Shown: positions 27,185-37,500 of the stretch, one piece after another
Layout of the letters: each line of letters begins with the position of its first letter
Position numbering within the stretch: the stretch's first letter is position 1
Assembly: GCA_021298015.1 (NCBI GenBank)
Contig: JAJTGY010000007.1
Location: forward strand, 1-64,000
DNA length: 64,000 nucleotides
From: Flammeovirgaceae bacterium
GTDB lineage: Bacteria > Bacteroidota > Bacteroidia > Cytophagales > Cyclobacteriaceae
Reading direction: 5' to 3'
Notes under the pieces: generated by a model
Seen by the model: the letters and a program-made list of their open reading frames with translations, nothing else
What the model was told of the DNA's origin: nothing
Database searches by the model: none
Program-made: the position numbers and the translations under genes

Positions 27185-29749
27185 TTAGGCTGAATTACGG
27201 GCCGCGTTAATAATGCCAAACATGCAGCGGATAACCAACTTTCGGTAACGAAGCTCGTAATTCAAATCGGCTTCCTGCGCGTTGCGCAATTTCAAGAGCG
27301 CGTACTGCTGGATGGCGATTAACGGCAACACAATCTTTTCGCGCAGCCGCACTGATTCTTTAATCAGCGGGTTATTGCCCATGAGCTCGGGCAAACCGGA
27401 AACAGAAAGCACGAAGCTACGCGCTAACTCATACTCCCTGTGCATTTTACTCCAGAACGCTCCAAACTCCGGATCCTCGCGCAAATAAGCCGTGGCCGGA
27501 TAATAGGTCTTGGTGAGCGCCATCATACTGTTGCCAAGCAACGTGCGGAAAAAAAGGTTGTGGGTATATAATGCCTGAAGCTGGGGACCGAGGCCTTGTT
27601 GCTGAAGCTTTTGAAGTGCTGCACCCACACCATAAAATCCCGGAATGTTTTGTTTCATCATCGCCCAAGAGCCGACAAATGGAATCGCACGGAGATCTTC
27701 CAACTTGAGGCCATCGGTATTTGAACGCTTCACAGGGCGCGAGCCAATATTGGTATCGCCAAAAAAACTCAGTGGTGTCACCTTTTCGAGGTAGGGAACA
27801 AACTGGGGGTGATGCTTCAACTGCAGGTATGCTTCGTAACCGGCATCCGCAAGCTGATCAAGAAGTTTTTTTTGATCTTCCGTGAAGATCGGTGTCTGGG
27901 GAGGAAAAACGGCAGCTTCTACCCCCGCAGATAGCAGTTGTTCCAGATTGAATTGGCAAGAGGCAACCTTGCCGAAATTGGAACTGATCGTTTGACCTTG
28001 AATGGTGACCTGCACCTCCTCGTTTTCAATCGACTCGCCAAGTGACGCGTAAAAGTCATGCGTATTACCACCCCCGCGCGCAGGTGGGCCCCCACGGCCA
28101 TCAAAAAACAATACCGTAACTCCGTTTGTGCGAGCTACCCGGGTGAGTTCTTCCTTAGCCCTGAAAATTGACCAATTGGCCCGCAGGTAGCCACCATCTT
28201 TCGTACCGTCCGAGAATCCAAGCATAATGGTTTGCCGGTTGCCGCGTTGCTCCAGATGAGCGCGGTATTCCGCAATGCCAAACAACTGCTCCATCACCGC
28301 TGATGCGTTCGCCAAATCCTCGACAGTTTCGAACAGCGGCACAATGTCGAGGGGCAACGAGCCATTGGGTGCCATAACCAGCTGCGCGAGTTTGAACACT
28401 TCAATCACGTGAAGGGCGTGCTGGCAATTGCTTATGATGTAACGGTGGCAGCCCGGCACACCATTGGTCTTTTGGATTTGATCAATAGCCCGGAGTGTGC
28501 GCAGGGTTTCGTTCGTCAACTCATCGGTGAATGTGAGAAAAACCGGGTTGAACCGCATCTCCAGCAACGCCCGGATTTGCTCTTGCAAATCCAGCGCCTG
28601 AAAATCGCTCCAACAGAGGCTTTTATTCTGGTCGTGGAGGGTATCCAGCAGCACCCGCCACACCGCATCGTGCTTTCGGCTGTCTTGCCGCACATCCAAA
28701 CAGGCGAAATGCCGGCCAAAAACGTTCACTTTCATTAAAAACGCATCGAGCAGCGGGAGAAACAGACCGTCATGTTCGTTCAACAGTACGTGGCGCGCAT
28801 GCTGTAAGCTGGCCTGCAGCACATCAAGTTCCAGTGATTTTCGTTGAGCCAGTGCATCCGATACCTGTTGTTCGATTTCAGCTATCACGTGGTCAACCCC
28901 ACGAAAGGTGAGGCGTCTGCGCAGTTGTCGGATATCGCGCAGGTAACAGCGCAGCAGGGTTTCATGAAGGCGTGCGGCTACTTTTTGTGTGATGTCGGCC
29001 GTTACAAACGGGTTGCCGTCTCGGTCGCCCCCTGGCCAAAAACCGATCGTAATTAACTGTGGATTCGGCCACTCATTGACCGGAACGTTGAGTTCCTTGG
29101 CCAGTTGCATAAGAATGGCCGGCACAGCTGTGTAAAACACATTTTCGAGATACCAGCATAAACTGACCGCTTCATCGTAGGGTGTGGGTTTGGATTTGTT
29201 CAGGAACGGTGTTTTACCCAACTGTTGCAAAAGTTGATTGAGCTGCCCCACATCGTGTTGTCGGATGGCAGTCTCCAGATCGGTGAGGATACCCAGCACC
29301 GGCCCGGGATAAAATTGGGTGGGGTGGGCAGTGAGCACCACGCGCATACCCCACCGCTGCAATTTGGCCAGCAGTTCTGGTTCTTTGCGCTCCAGTTTCG
29401 TGCGCAACAATAAGGCATGCACCGTGCCGCGACCGTTCAGGTCATTGATTTGTTCAAAAGCGGCATCTTCAATGGAATCAAAAAGAGCAACTTGTCGCTC
29501 CACATACTGGATGAAGCTGAATAGCATATCGATTCGTTCAACATCGGACGCTTGCGGAGCGAAGTCGGAGAAGAATCGGGCCAGGATTTCAGACGGTGAA
29601 ATTCCGCGGTCAAAACCTGACGCGCAGGCTTGCTGCAGCAGGGGCAGAAGTGTGCCCGTACGCAGGATATTGCGGTAAGGTAAATTTAAGAATAGGCTGT
29701 TGTAAATGTGGTAACGTAATCCAACAGCGGCTTCATAGGTCGTAATCAT
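27185..29749 (-). CDS. ppc: phosphoenolpyruvate carboxylase
   Basis: Anaplerotic enzyme carboxylating PEP to oxaloacetate. The ATG at 29749 (MITTYEAAVG) gives 854 residues, typical length. Motifs: TAHPTQ (140-145; usual TAHPTE), GGDRDGNP (240-247), GFSDGTKDGG (511-520) and FFDGRGGPPARGGG (548-561; usual FHGRGGxxGRGG). The PEP-binding and bicarbonate-site histidine of the last motif is replaced by Asp. I believe this divergent form recurs in related Bacteroidota, but activity is inferred. The C-terminus ends RNSA rather than RNTG. Confidence 0.9.
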   Translation of the reverse strand: MITTYEAAVGLRYHIYNSLFLNLPYRNILRTGTLLPLLQQACASGFDRGISPSEILARFFSDFAPQASDVERIDMLFSFIQYVERQVALFDSIEDAAFEQINDLNGRGTVHALLLRTKLERKEPELLAKLQRWGMRVVLTAHPTQFYPGPVLGILTDLETAIRQHDVGQLNQLLQQLGKTPFLNKSKPTPYDEAVSLCWYLENVFYTAVPAILMQLAKELNVPVNEWPNPQLITIGFWPGGDRDGNPFVTADITQKVAARLHETLLRCYLRDIRQLRRRLTFRGVDHVIAEIEQQVSDALAQRKSLELDVLQASLQHARHVLLNEHDGLFLPLLDAFLMKVNVFGRHFACLDVRQDSRKHDAVWRVLLDTLHDQNKSLCWSDFQALDLQEQIRALLEMRFNPVFLTFTDELTNETLRTLRAIDQIQKTNGVPGCHRYIISNCQHALHVIEVFKLAQLVMAPNGSLPLDIVPLFETVEDLANASAVMEQLFGIAEYRAHLEQRGNRQTIMLGFSDGTKDGGYLRANWSIFRAKEELTRVARTNGVTVLFFDGRGGPPARGGGNTHDFYASLGESIENEEVQVTIQGQTISSNFGKVASCQFNLEQLLSAGVEAAVFPPQTPIFTEDQKKLLDQLADAGYEAYLQLKHHPQFVPYLEKVTPLSFFGDTNIGSRPVKRSNTDGLKLEDLRAIPFVGSWAMMKQNIPGFYGVGAALQKLQQQGLGPQLQALYTHNLFFRTLLGNSMMALTKTYYPATAYLREDPEFGAFWSKMHREYELARSFVLSVSGLPELMGNNPLIKESVRLREKIVLPLIAIQQYALLKLRNAQEADLNYELRYRKLVIRCMFGIINAARNSA

Positions 29750-29933
29750 CGTTGGAAGATAACAAAATGTTTCGTTTTCCGACCGAGTCAAAAAAAAACA
29801 CAATGGTGCCGTCCACTAAACTGACAGAACAGGGACACTTGACTGCCGTGGCCAGCAGTGCCCGGGCCCCATTCGACCAAGCGTAAATGGGGGGCTGGCT
29901 ATCCGATTGACCGCAGGACGGGAATCAAGTCAG

Positions 29934-32900
29934 CTATTTTTTCGTCAATCCCTTTGTATTGTCGTCCGAATGCCGGTCGATGAGCTTATGCAGCGGATCG
30001 ATGCCTGCCTTGCGGGGCTTGCTATTCACGGTAATGGTGAGTTCATTTTGCTTTTGTGTGATCTTGTGTTTTTTGAGGTAGATAAGGCTGTCTTTGCCGG
30101 CTTTGTTTTTGCCGTACACCCCGATGTCGATCCAGTCGCTGATGGGAATGTTGGTTTCGATACCGGTGCTATCGGCCCGCAGTTTTTCGGCCGAGGTGAA
30201 AAGCTTCACTTCGAATTCATCTTTGCCCTTTTCTTTGTAAAAGGCGGAGTCGGTTTTGTTTTCGAAAAGGGTGATCGTTTCAAACATGTCGCGGATCAGA
30301 TACTGCATGCTGTCGGGTGTTACCTTCCGGATTTCTTTAAGCAGATCCGCTGACGTGGGGTAGGGTGCATCTTTGAAGCGCCAGGTGGCATTGAATCTGC
30401 GGAAGGCGGCATTGACGCTGTCCTCGCTGATGTAATCCTGCAGCGCATAGAAGATGAGCGATGCTTTTTGGTAGTGGATGTAGCCCTGGCTTTCCACCAG
30501 TTCGAGTGGCTGTTCCTTTTTTCTTTCGAAAGCCCGTCCTCCGAGATACCGGTCGAGTTCGTATTTGAGGTAGCGCTCGAGGATTTCCGGGGTAAATTTA
30601 TTTTTCAGCACCATGAGCGCGGAGTATTGGGACATGCTTTCGCTGAGCATGGCGTTGCCTTTCACGCCTGCTTCCATGACCTGGTGGCCCCACCACTGGT
30701 GTGCCACTTCGTGCGCAGTAACGTAATACACGTAGTCGATGTCCTCATCGGGGTCATCAATTTTGGCAATGAAACCGATACCCTCCGAGAACGGAATGGT
30801 GTTGGCGAATGATTGCGCGAAGTTGGCGTACCGCGGAAACTCCATAACGCGCAACTGGCGGTACTGATAGGGGCTGAAATTTTTCTCGTAGTAGGCGAGG
30901 GCGTCTTTCATGCCGTCCATCATTTTGTCGAGATTGTATTCGTGGCCGGGGTGGTAGTAGATTTCGAGGTTGACGTCATTCCATTTATCGCGTTTTACCT
31001 CGTAGCGTGCGGATACGATGGAATAAAAATTGCACATGGGCGCATCCATTTTGTAATGGAAGAATCTCCGGTTGTTTTCGTTCCATTCTTTTTGCAGGTA
31101 GCCGGGGGCAATGGCGATCTGATCCGGTTCGGTGCTGACGACAATCTCGAACCTGATGTGATCGGCATCATCGCCAAACAGACTTTGTGCCAGTCCGCGC
31201 GGGTCGTTGCGTTCCATCATGCGTTCGCGAGGCGGCAGGCCTTTTTCTTTCCGGTCGTTATCGTCTGCCATCTCACCCTGATTATTATACCCAAAAGCCG
31301 GAAAATACCCATTATTAAAGAAGGTGCCGTTGAAAATCACCTGCGTGTTGGACTCGCCCGAGTTGACAAAGCCTTGTGTATTGAACACGGTTTTAAAATC
31401 CATACGCAAGCTATCGCCCGGTTGTAGTGGTGTTTCCAGTTGGTAAATCGAGTATTTGAATTTTTCGAACGTTTCTTTTACTCCGTTTTTCCGATCGAAC
31501 CGCAGGTATTCGGTTTTGTTGCCCGGAGTGTTATCCTCCTGAATGTGGAGTTCGCGGATGACTTGATCGGTTTTATTCTTGACAATAAAATACCCTTCTG
31601 CTACGAAGTCGCGCTTCGAGGGGTAGATATCAACTTTCATGTTCGCCTCCGTAATCCGGGGCTGTGCGATAAACTCATATTTTTTAAGTGTTTGCTCATA
31701 CTCCACCTGCAATTGCTCACGCTCATCGCGGTTGGTGTATTTGTTCACTACGTTGAGGTTATAGAATATGAAGAAGCCTGACGAAACGAACACGGCTACG
31801 GCACAGATGATCAGCGTAACCAGTTGCCGGGAGAGGCGCAGTTTGCCGGCTTTCCAGCGCATGGTGATGATGGCCTCGGAGCCGCGCGGCAAAAAGACCA
31901 CGGCCAGCGCGAACAGCAGCACAACAAAGGCAAACCAATACACCTGGAACCAGCTGAAGGGCGTTACAAAATGGCCATACACATTCATGTCGGAATAGGT
32001 GCCCAGGCTACCGCTGCCGAATTGAAACATCGGGTGTTCCAGTCCCATCTGACCAAGGAAACTGACGAGCACAAAAAATCCGATTGTGATGGCAAAGCCC
32101 AGGAATTTGTTGTTCAGCATGACCTGCACGAACATAGAGAGGAGCGTGTAGAGTACGAGGAAAGCCAGTGTTTCGGTATAGAGGGTTCCCAGATAGATAT
32201 CCAGCTCAAATTTAAAGTAGCCATAACTGGCCTGAATGGCCATGCCGGTGAGTATCAGGCCGGCCAGCAAGGCGATGTACACCAGCACCAGGCCGAGAAA
32301 CTTGGATAGCAGGTTCATGAAGTCGGGCATGGGCATCGCGTCCATGATCAGGTTTAGGTTAACTGCTCTTTCTTTCCAGATCAACTCGCCCGAATACAGC
32401 ACCGCAATGATGATGAAGAAAAGGTTGAATTCGCTGAGCAGTCCGAGTATGGTGTAGGTGGTTGGGTAGGAGCTCGTGCCAAACAGTTCACTTAAGTTGA
32501 CGGCATTCAACAACATCAGCAGCATGCCCGAAATGACAATGGCGATGAAAGGAATTTCACGGAACACCATCTTGAAATAAAAAACGGTTAGGCGCACGAG
32601 TTGGCCGAGTTGTGTTTTCAGGCCACTGAATTGCTTGGCAACCGGGATCTTCATTTCCTCCGCTTTGATCAGGCTGCGATCATCTTTTACCGTGCGTGGG
32701 CGGAAGAGGCTGTTTCGCACCACGTTAAAACTGAATCCGAAATGGGTGATGACCAACACCACCAGGCCAACGCCTATCCAGATCAGGCGGTTATACAAGA
32801 TGTATCCCTCAAAGGGAATCTGCAGCGAATTGCGCTCCCCCGGAGTCCAGTACTCGGTGTAGAAACTAAATGCCCGCACACCGAACGGATCCAGCAGCGC

Positions 32901-33515
32901 AGCGATTTCTTTTTGCTCAATATCGCGAAGCAGCGACTGGGTACCGATGTAGAGGACGAGTAACAGAATTCCCTGCGTATAAATGACGATCGACTTCCGG
33001 CTAAGAGCGCCACTCGCAAAAAAGATTGCCCCGGTGAAGAACATGTTGGGTATCACGAAAATCAGGAACGGCTGCCAGTAGGTTGCGATGTTGAAAGGCA
33101 ACATGCGGTCGGCTTCGCGCGTGGGGAACAGGTCGCCAATCATGAATGCCAGCGGTACGCTCGAAGCCACCAGGAACAAGACAACCAACGAACCCCAGTA
33201 ACGGCCCATGAGGTAGGAAAATTTCTTAATTGGCGTGCTGAAGAGGATGGCTTCTGTGTTATGTTCGAAATCACGGAGTACGGCTACCCCCATGATCGCG
33301 GAGGAAATGAGCGTCATGAAAAACCCCATGATCACGATCATCTGGGTAATCACCACCGGGGCATTTTCTTTCACCTGGCCGATGCCACCTCCAATGCGTA
33401 CGACATCGGTGGTTACCGCCAGGATGCAAAGCAAGAACATGATGCCGAAGTAGATGTAATTGGCAGCTCGTGCCCTACGGTACTTCAATTCGAAGAGAAA
33501 TATTTCTTTGAACAT
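29934..33515 (-). CDS. ABC-2-type permease fused to M1 family aminopeptidase
   Basis: A 1193-residue fusion. The first half (about 1-590) contains roughly a dozen hydrophobic segments of an ABC-2-like permease, including VLRDFEHNTEAILFSTPIKK. The second half (about 620-1193) is an M1 zinc peptidase with HEVAHQWWGH near residue 930 and the third ligand Glu in MLSESMSQYSALMV; no GAMEN is obvious. The peptidase should face the periplasm. The ATPase gene lies 32 bp upstream in the same operon, so this looks like a transporter coupled to a peptide-processing domain. Cargo unknown. Confidence 0.88.
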   Translation of the reverse strand: MFKEIFLFELKYRRARAANYIYFGIMFLLCILAVTTDVVRIGGGIGQVKENAPVVITQMIVIMGFFMTLISSAIMGVAVLRDFEHNTEAILFSTPIKKFSYLMGRYWGSLVVLFLVASSVPLAFMIGDLFPTREADRMLPFNIATYWQPFLIFVIPNMFFTGAIFFASGALSRKSIVIYTQGILLLVLYIGTQSLLRDIEQKEIAALLDPFGVRAFSFYTEYWTPGERNSLQIPFEGYILYNRLIWIGVGLVVLVITHFGFSFNVVRNSLFRPRTVKDDRSLIKAEEMKIPVAKQFSGLKTQLGQLVRLTVFYFKMVFREIPFIAIVISGMLLMLLNAVNLSELFGTSSYPTTYTILGLLSEFNLFFIIIAVLYSGELIWKERAVNLNLIMDAMPMPDFMNLLSKFLGLVLVYIALLAGLILTGMAIQASYGYFKFELDIYLGTLYTETLAFLVLYTLLSMFVQVMLNNKFLGFAITIGFFVLVSFLGQMGLEHPMFQFGSGSLGTYSDMNVYGHFVTPFSWFQVYWFAFVVLLFALAVVFLPRGSEAIITMRWKAGKLRLSRQLVTLIICAVAVFVSSGFFIFYNLNVVNKYTNRDEREQLQVEYEQTLKKYEFIAQPRITEANMKVDIYPSKRDFVAEGYFIVKNKTDQVIRELHIQEDNTPGNKTEYLRFDRKNGVKETFEKFKYSIYQLETPLQPGDSLRMDFKTVFNTQGFVNSGESNTQVIFNGTFFNNGYFPAFGYNNQGEMADDNDRKEKGLPPRERMMERNDPRGLAQSLFGDDADHIRFEIVVSTEPDQIAIAPGYLQKEWNENNRRFFHYKMDAPMCNFYSIVSARYEVKRDKWNDVNLEIYYHPGHEYNLDKMMDGMKDALAYYEKNFSPYQYRQLRVMEFPRYANFAQSFANTIPFSEGIGFIAKIDDPDEDIDYVYYVTAHEVAHQWWGHQVMEAGVKGNAMLSESMSQYSALMVLKNKFTPEILERYLKYELDRYLGGRAFERKKEQPLELVESQGYIHYQKASLIFYALQDYISEDSVNAAFRRFNATWRFKDAPYPTSADLLKEIRKVTPDSMQYLIRDMFETITLFENKTDSAFYKEKGKDEFEVKLFTSAEKLRADSTGIETNIPISDWIDIGVYGKNKAGKDSLIYLKKHKITQKQNELTITVNSKPRKAGIDPLHKLIDRHSDDNTKGLTKK

Positions 33516-33547
33516 GATGGGTCAGATTTAGGATTAGCGGATATGCG

Positions 33548-34429
33548 TCAGGCGGGCTGGGCGTTGCCGAAGATATGCGTGAAGTAAACGTCCTCGAGGT
33601 CGGCCTCCGCTTGCTCGAATCCGTCTCCGGGGTTGGTCTCGCTGAGCACGGTGATGACCGGCCTTCCGGCAATCAGGCGCTCGGAAATGATGGTATGGTT
33701 AGCGCGGTAGGTTTCCAGCTCTCCTTTGGTGATTGACTTTATCCAAACCTTGCCGTCTACCGCGGTGATGGCGTCTGCGGGGCTACCCTTGTACAGCACT
33801 TCGCCTTTGTTGATGATGGCCATGTCGGTACACAGTTCTTTCACATCCTCTACGATGTGCGTGGAGAGTATGACTATTGTATTTTCCCCGATTTCGGAAA
33901 GCAGGTTCAGGAAGCGGTTGCGCTCGGCAGGATCCAGGCCGGCCGTGGGCTCGTCTACGATGATCAGTTTCGGGCTGGCAATCAGCGCCTGGGCGATGCC
34001 GAAGCGCTGTTTCATACCACCTGAGTATCCGCCCAGATTTTTATTGCGGGCATTCCAGAGATTGGTTTTATGGAGAAGGGCCTCCACCAATTCCTTGCGC
34101 TGCTTTTTGTTGGCGATGCCCTTCAGCACGGCCAGGTGGTCGAGCAAGGTAACCGCATCGATGCGTGGATAAACCCCAAACTCCTGCGGCAGGTAGCCGA
34201 GGATTTTGCGTACTTCTTCTTTTTGGGTAAGGACGTTGATGTCGCCCAGAGTGATGGAGCCACTATCGGCCTCCTGCAAGGTGGCGATGGTACGCATGAG
34301 AGAGGATTTGCCCGCTCCGTTGGGGCCCAGCAGCCCAAACATGCCCTGGTTGATGGTCAACGAAACGTCTTTGAGGGCCTGCACGCCATTGGCGTAGGTT
34401 TTCTTGAGGTTTTGGATAATGAGTTGCAT
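33548..34429 (-). CDS. ABC transporter ATP-binding protein
   Basis: A 293-residue ATPase for the downstream permease-peptidase fusion. Walker A GPNGAGKS is at 35-42, the signature GYSGGMKQR near 133-141 and Walker B LIIVDEPTAGLD follows. The C-terminal about 80 residues form an extra domain of the type found with ABC-2 exporters. It is first in the two-gene operon, 32 bp before the permease. Confidence 0.92.
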   Translation of the reverse strand: MQLIIQNLKKTYANGVQALKDVSLTINQGMFGLLGPNGAGKSSLMRTIATLQEADSGSITLGDINVLTQKEEVRKILGYLPQEFGVYPRIDAVTLLDHLAVLKGIANKKQRKELVEALLHKTNLWNARNKNLGGYSGGMKQRFGIAQALIASPKLIIVDEPTAGLDPAERNRFLNLLSEIGENTIVILSTHIVEDVKELCTDMAIINKGEVLYKGSPADAITAVDGKVWIKSITKGELETYRANHTIISERLIAGRPVITVLSETNPGDGFEQAEADLEDVYFTHIFGNAQPA

Positions 34430-34488
34430 AAAGGGAGTTTGTTCAGTATTAGTCGTTAGAGCAGCCTGATTGTTACAGTTCCAAGTAA

Positions 34489-34518
34489 CAAAAAATCCAC
34501 CGTTTTTATACGGTGGAT
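34489..34518 (-). terminator. leuS terminator
   Basis: On the minus strand ATCCACCG-tataaaaa-CGGTGGAT is followed by TTTTTT. It is about 35 nt downstream of the leuS stop at 34553. Confidence 0.8.
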
Positions 34519-34552
34519 CTCTGTTTGGGGTTGCCGTTCAACAAAGGAGGGG

Positions 34553-37500
34553 CTACACCACCACGTTCACGATCTTGCCCGGTACCACAATTACCTTTTT
34601 GGGCGGCTTGCCTTCCGTCCACTTCTGTACCACCTCACTGGCCAGCACGTTGCGCTCGATGTCTTCTTTGGGCAAATCCAACGCGAAGTTGATTTCGGTG
34701 CGTACTTTGCCGTTGATGGAGATCGGGTAATTGAAGCTGCTTTCCACTAGGTATTGTTCGTTCCACACCGGAAAGCTGGCGTTGAGAATGGAATCCGTTT
34801 GGCCCAGCTTTTCCCACAGCTCTTCGGCAATGTACGGGGCAAAAGGTGCGAGGGCGATGACGAGCGGCTCCAGCACTGCGCGCTTGTTGCACTTGAGCGA
34901 AGTAAACTCGTTGGCGCAGATCATGAATTCGCTTACGCTGGTATTGAACGAGAAGTTGTTAATGTCTTGTTCGATTTTTTTGAGTGTGCGGTGCAGCACT
35001 TTAAGTTCTTCTTTCGTGGGCTCGGCATCGGTGAGTTTCCAGTTGCCGTTGGTGTCGTGGAAGAGGTTCCAGAAGCGCCTGAGGAATTTATACACCCCAT
35101 CGATGCCTTGGGTGCTCCACGGCTTGGAGGCTTCCAGCGGACCGAGAAACATTTCGTACATGCGCAGGGTGTCGGCTCCGTAGTTGTCTACGATGTCATC
35201 CGGGTTTACCACGTTGAAGTAGGACTTGCTCATCTTTTCGATCGCGGAGCCGCACGTGTATGTCCCGGTTTCTCCAAAAATGGTACAGCTTCCATCATCA
35301 AAGATGAAGTGGCTGTTCTCAAAATCTGGTTTCCATTGTTTGAACCGCTCAATGTCTAGCACTTCACCATTAACAAGTTTAACATCGACATGTAATCCGC
35401 CATACATTTCGTCATATCGGAATACTGGGCCCTTTTTGAAAGAGGCAACGACTTTGTCAACTCGTGCGCTTATCACACTTTCTCCTTTTAGTAGTCCTTC
35501 TTTTGCTTTGTGTGAAATAAATATCAGTGGTTCATTATTGAGTCGATAAACAAACCTCGAATCCCCCGTAATCTTCCCCTGATTGATCAATTTCTTAAAC
35601 GGCTCATCAAATTTCAGGTAGCCGAGGTCGTGCAGAATCTTTACCCACAAACGCGAGTAGAGCAAATGGGCCACGGCATGTTCGGAGCCGCCCACGTACA
35701 CATCCACCTGGCCCCAGTAGTCGAGGGCTTTCTGATCCGCGAAAGCGTTTTCATTGTGCGGATCCATGTACCGCAGAAAATACCAGGCCGCACCGGCATG
35801 CGTGGGCATGGTGTTGCTGTCGCGCTTCTGGCTCGGAGCAAAGTTGATCCAGTCCGTTAAGTTGGCCAGCGGACCTTCGCCCGTGCCGCTCGGCTTAAAG
35901 TTGTTCGAGGGCGGCAGTTCCAGTGGCAGTTCAGGTTCTGCCATCGGGTAGGGGATGTCGTTTTTGAACACGACCGGAAAAGGCTCGCCCCAGTACCGCT
36001 GGCGGCTCCAGCCCGCATCGCGCATTTTGTAGTTAATCTGCTTCTGCCCAATGCCGCGCTTCTCCAGTTCGTCAATCACCACGTCTATGGCTTTGTGCAT
36101 CACCAGGCCGTTGAGGAAATCGGAGTTTTCCAGAACGGCTTCTTTGGTTGGATTGGCCTCCTCACCGGTGTAATGTTTACCGATGATGTTGGTAATGGGT
36201 ATGTTGAAGTGTTTGGCAAATTTGTGGTCGCGCTCATCGCCACAGGGTACTGCCATGATAGCGCCCGTGCCGTAGCCGCCCAGCACGTACTCGCTGATCC
36301 ACACCGGTACGTGCCGTCCGTTAAACGGATTGACGGCATAGGCACCCGTAAACGCACCGGTGATTTTTTTCACTTCGGCCATGCGGTCTACTTCCGAGCG
36401 GGTTTCAACGTATTTCAAATACTGATCCACCTCGGCTTGCTGCGCGGGTGTGGTAATTTTTTTGACGAGATCATGTTCGGGTGCCAGCACCATGAAGTCA
36501 ACGCCAAAGATGGTGTCGGGGCGGGTGGTAAAGACGGTGAGGACCTCACCCCCCGACCCCCTCTCCACAGGAGAGGGGGAGGAGAACAGCGCACTTTTTA
36601 TTTTCTCGATTACGAACGGGAGTTGCTGAAGAACTTCCGTGTTCGTGAACCGAATTACACGAAATCCCTCGTGTTCTAAAATTACCTTGCGCTCTTCATC
36701 TTCTCGTATTTGGTTTTGATGGATGGCGCCATCCACCTCTACGATTAGCTTTTTTTCGATGCACACAAAATCAACAAGGAAGCGACCGATGGCGTGCTGG
36801 CGCCGGAAACGAAAACCAAGTGAGCTGTTCCTAACGGCTTGCCAGAGTGCGTCTTCCGCTTCGGTTGGATTTTTGCGGTTTTCGCGTGCATGGTCTTTTA
36901 GCGCTTGCCATGTTTTGGAGTCGGTGGTGAAGATGAAATCCTGTGCGTGGACCTCATCCCCCTTCCCCTTCTCCACAGGAGAAGGGGAGGTGCCTCGAAG
37001 TTCGTTCGGTGTGGACGCACCCCTCTCCTCCGGAGAGGGGCCGGGGGTGAGGTCAAATTCAATCAACGCCCCCACACTCTTCCCAATCCAATTCCGCTGA
37101 ATCTCTTTCATCGACTCACTAAAGTCGATTTCGTCAAGTCCCTTCAACAAGCGCTCGGCATATTCGGTGATGCGCAGGCTCCACTGCCGCATCTGGCGTT
37201 TCACCACCGGGTGTCCCCCGCGGTAGCTCACTCCGTTAATCACCTCATCGTTGGCCAGTACTGTGCCCAGCGCCTCGCACCAGTTCACATCGGTGTAGGC
37301 CAGGTACGCCAGCCGGTACTGCATCAGTACCTCTTGTTTTTCCTCTTCCGAGAACGCCTTCCATCCCGTGGCTTCAAAATTTTGAATTTTGAATTTTGAA
37401 TTTGGAATCGGATGATTTCGGTTCCCTTCCGTTTCGAAAATTTTGATGAGCTCGCTGATGCGCTCGGCCTTCTGTTTCTTCCGGTTAAACCAGCTATCGA

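Larger units (their letters stand above)
36542..37054 (-). mobile_element. candidate inverted-repeat-bounded DUF559 element inside leuS
   Basis: A 513-bp block, exactly 171 codons. The ends are inverted copies: 36542-36566 (GACCTCACCCCCC...) and the complement of 37032-37054 (GACCTCACCCCCGG...). Inside it encodes DUF559 (36581-36919 approx.) with NPTEAEDALW, the LVDF and IVEVDG residues of the PD-(D/E)XK-like core, and RVIRFTN. No transposase, intein splice motifs or group I intron features are seen. Calling it mobile is an inference from the termini, the clean frame and the absence of such a domain in ordinary LeuRS. Confidence 0.6.

Noticed and set aside
29804..29933. Possible small gene or terminator between the PEP carboxylase and M1-fusion genes
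   Set aside because: Only a weak CCCCATT/AATGGGG inverted repeat without a T-run on the transcribed strand; no coding pattern.
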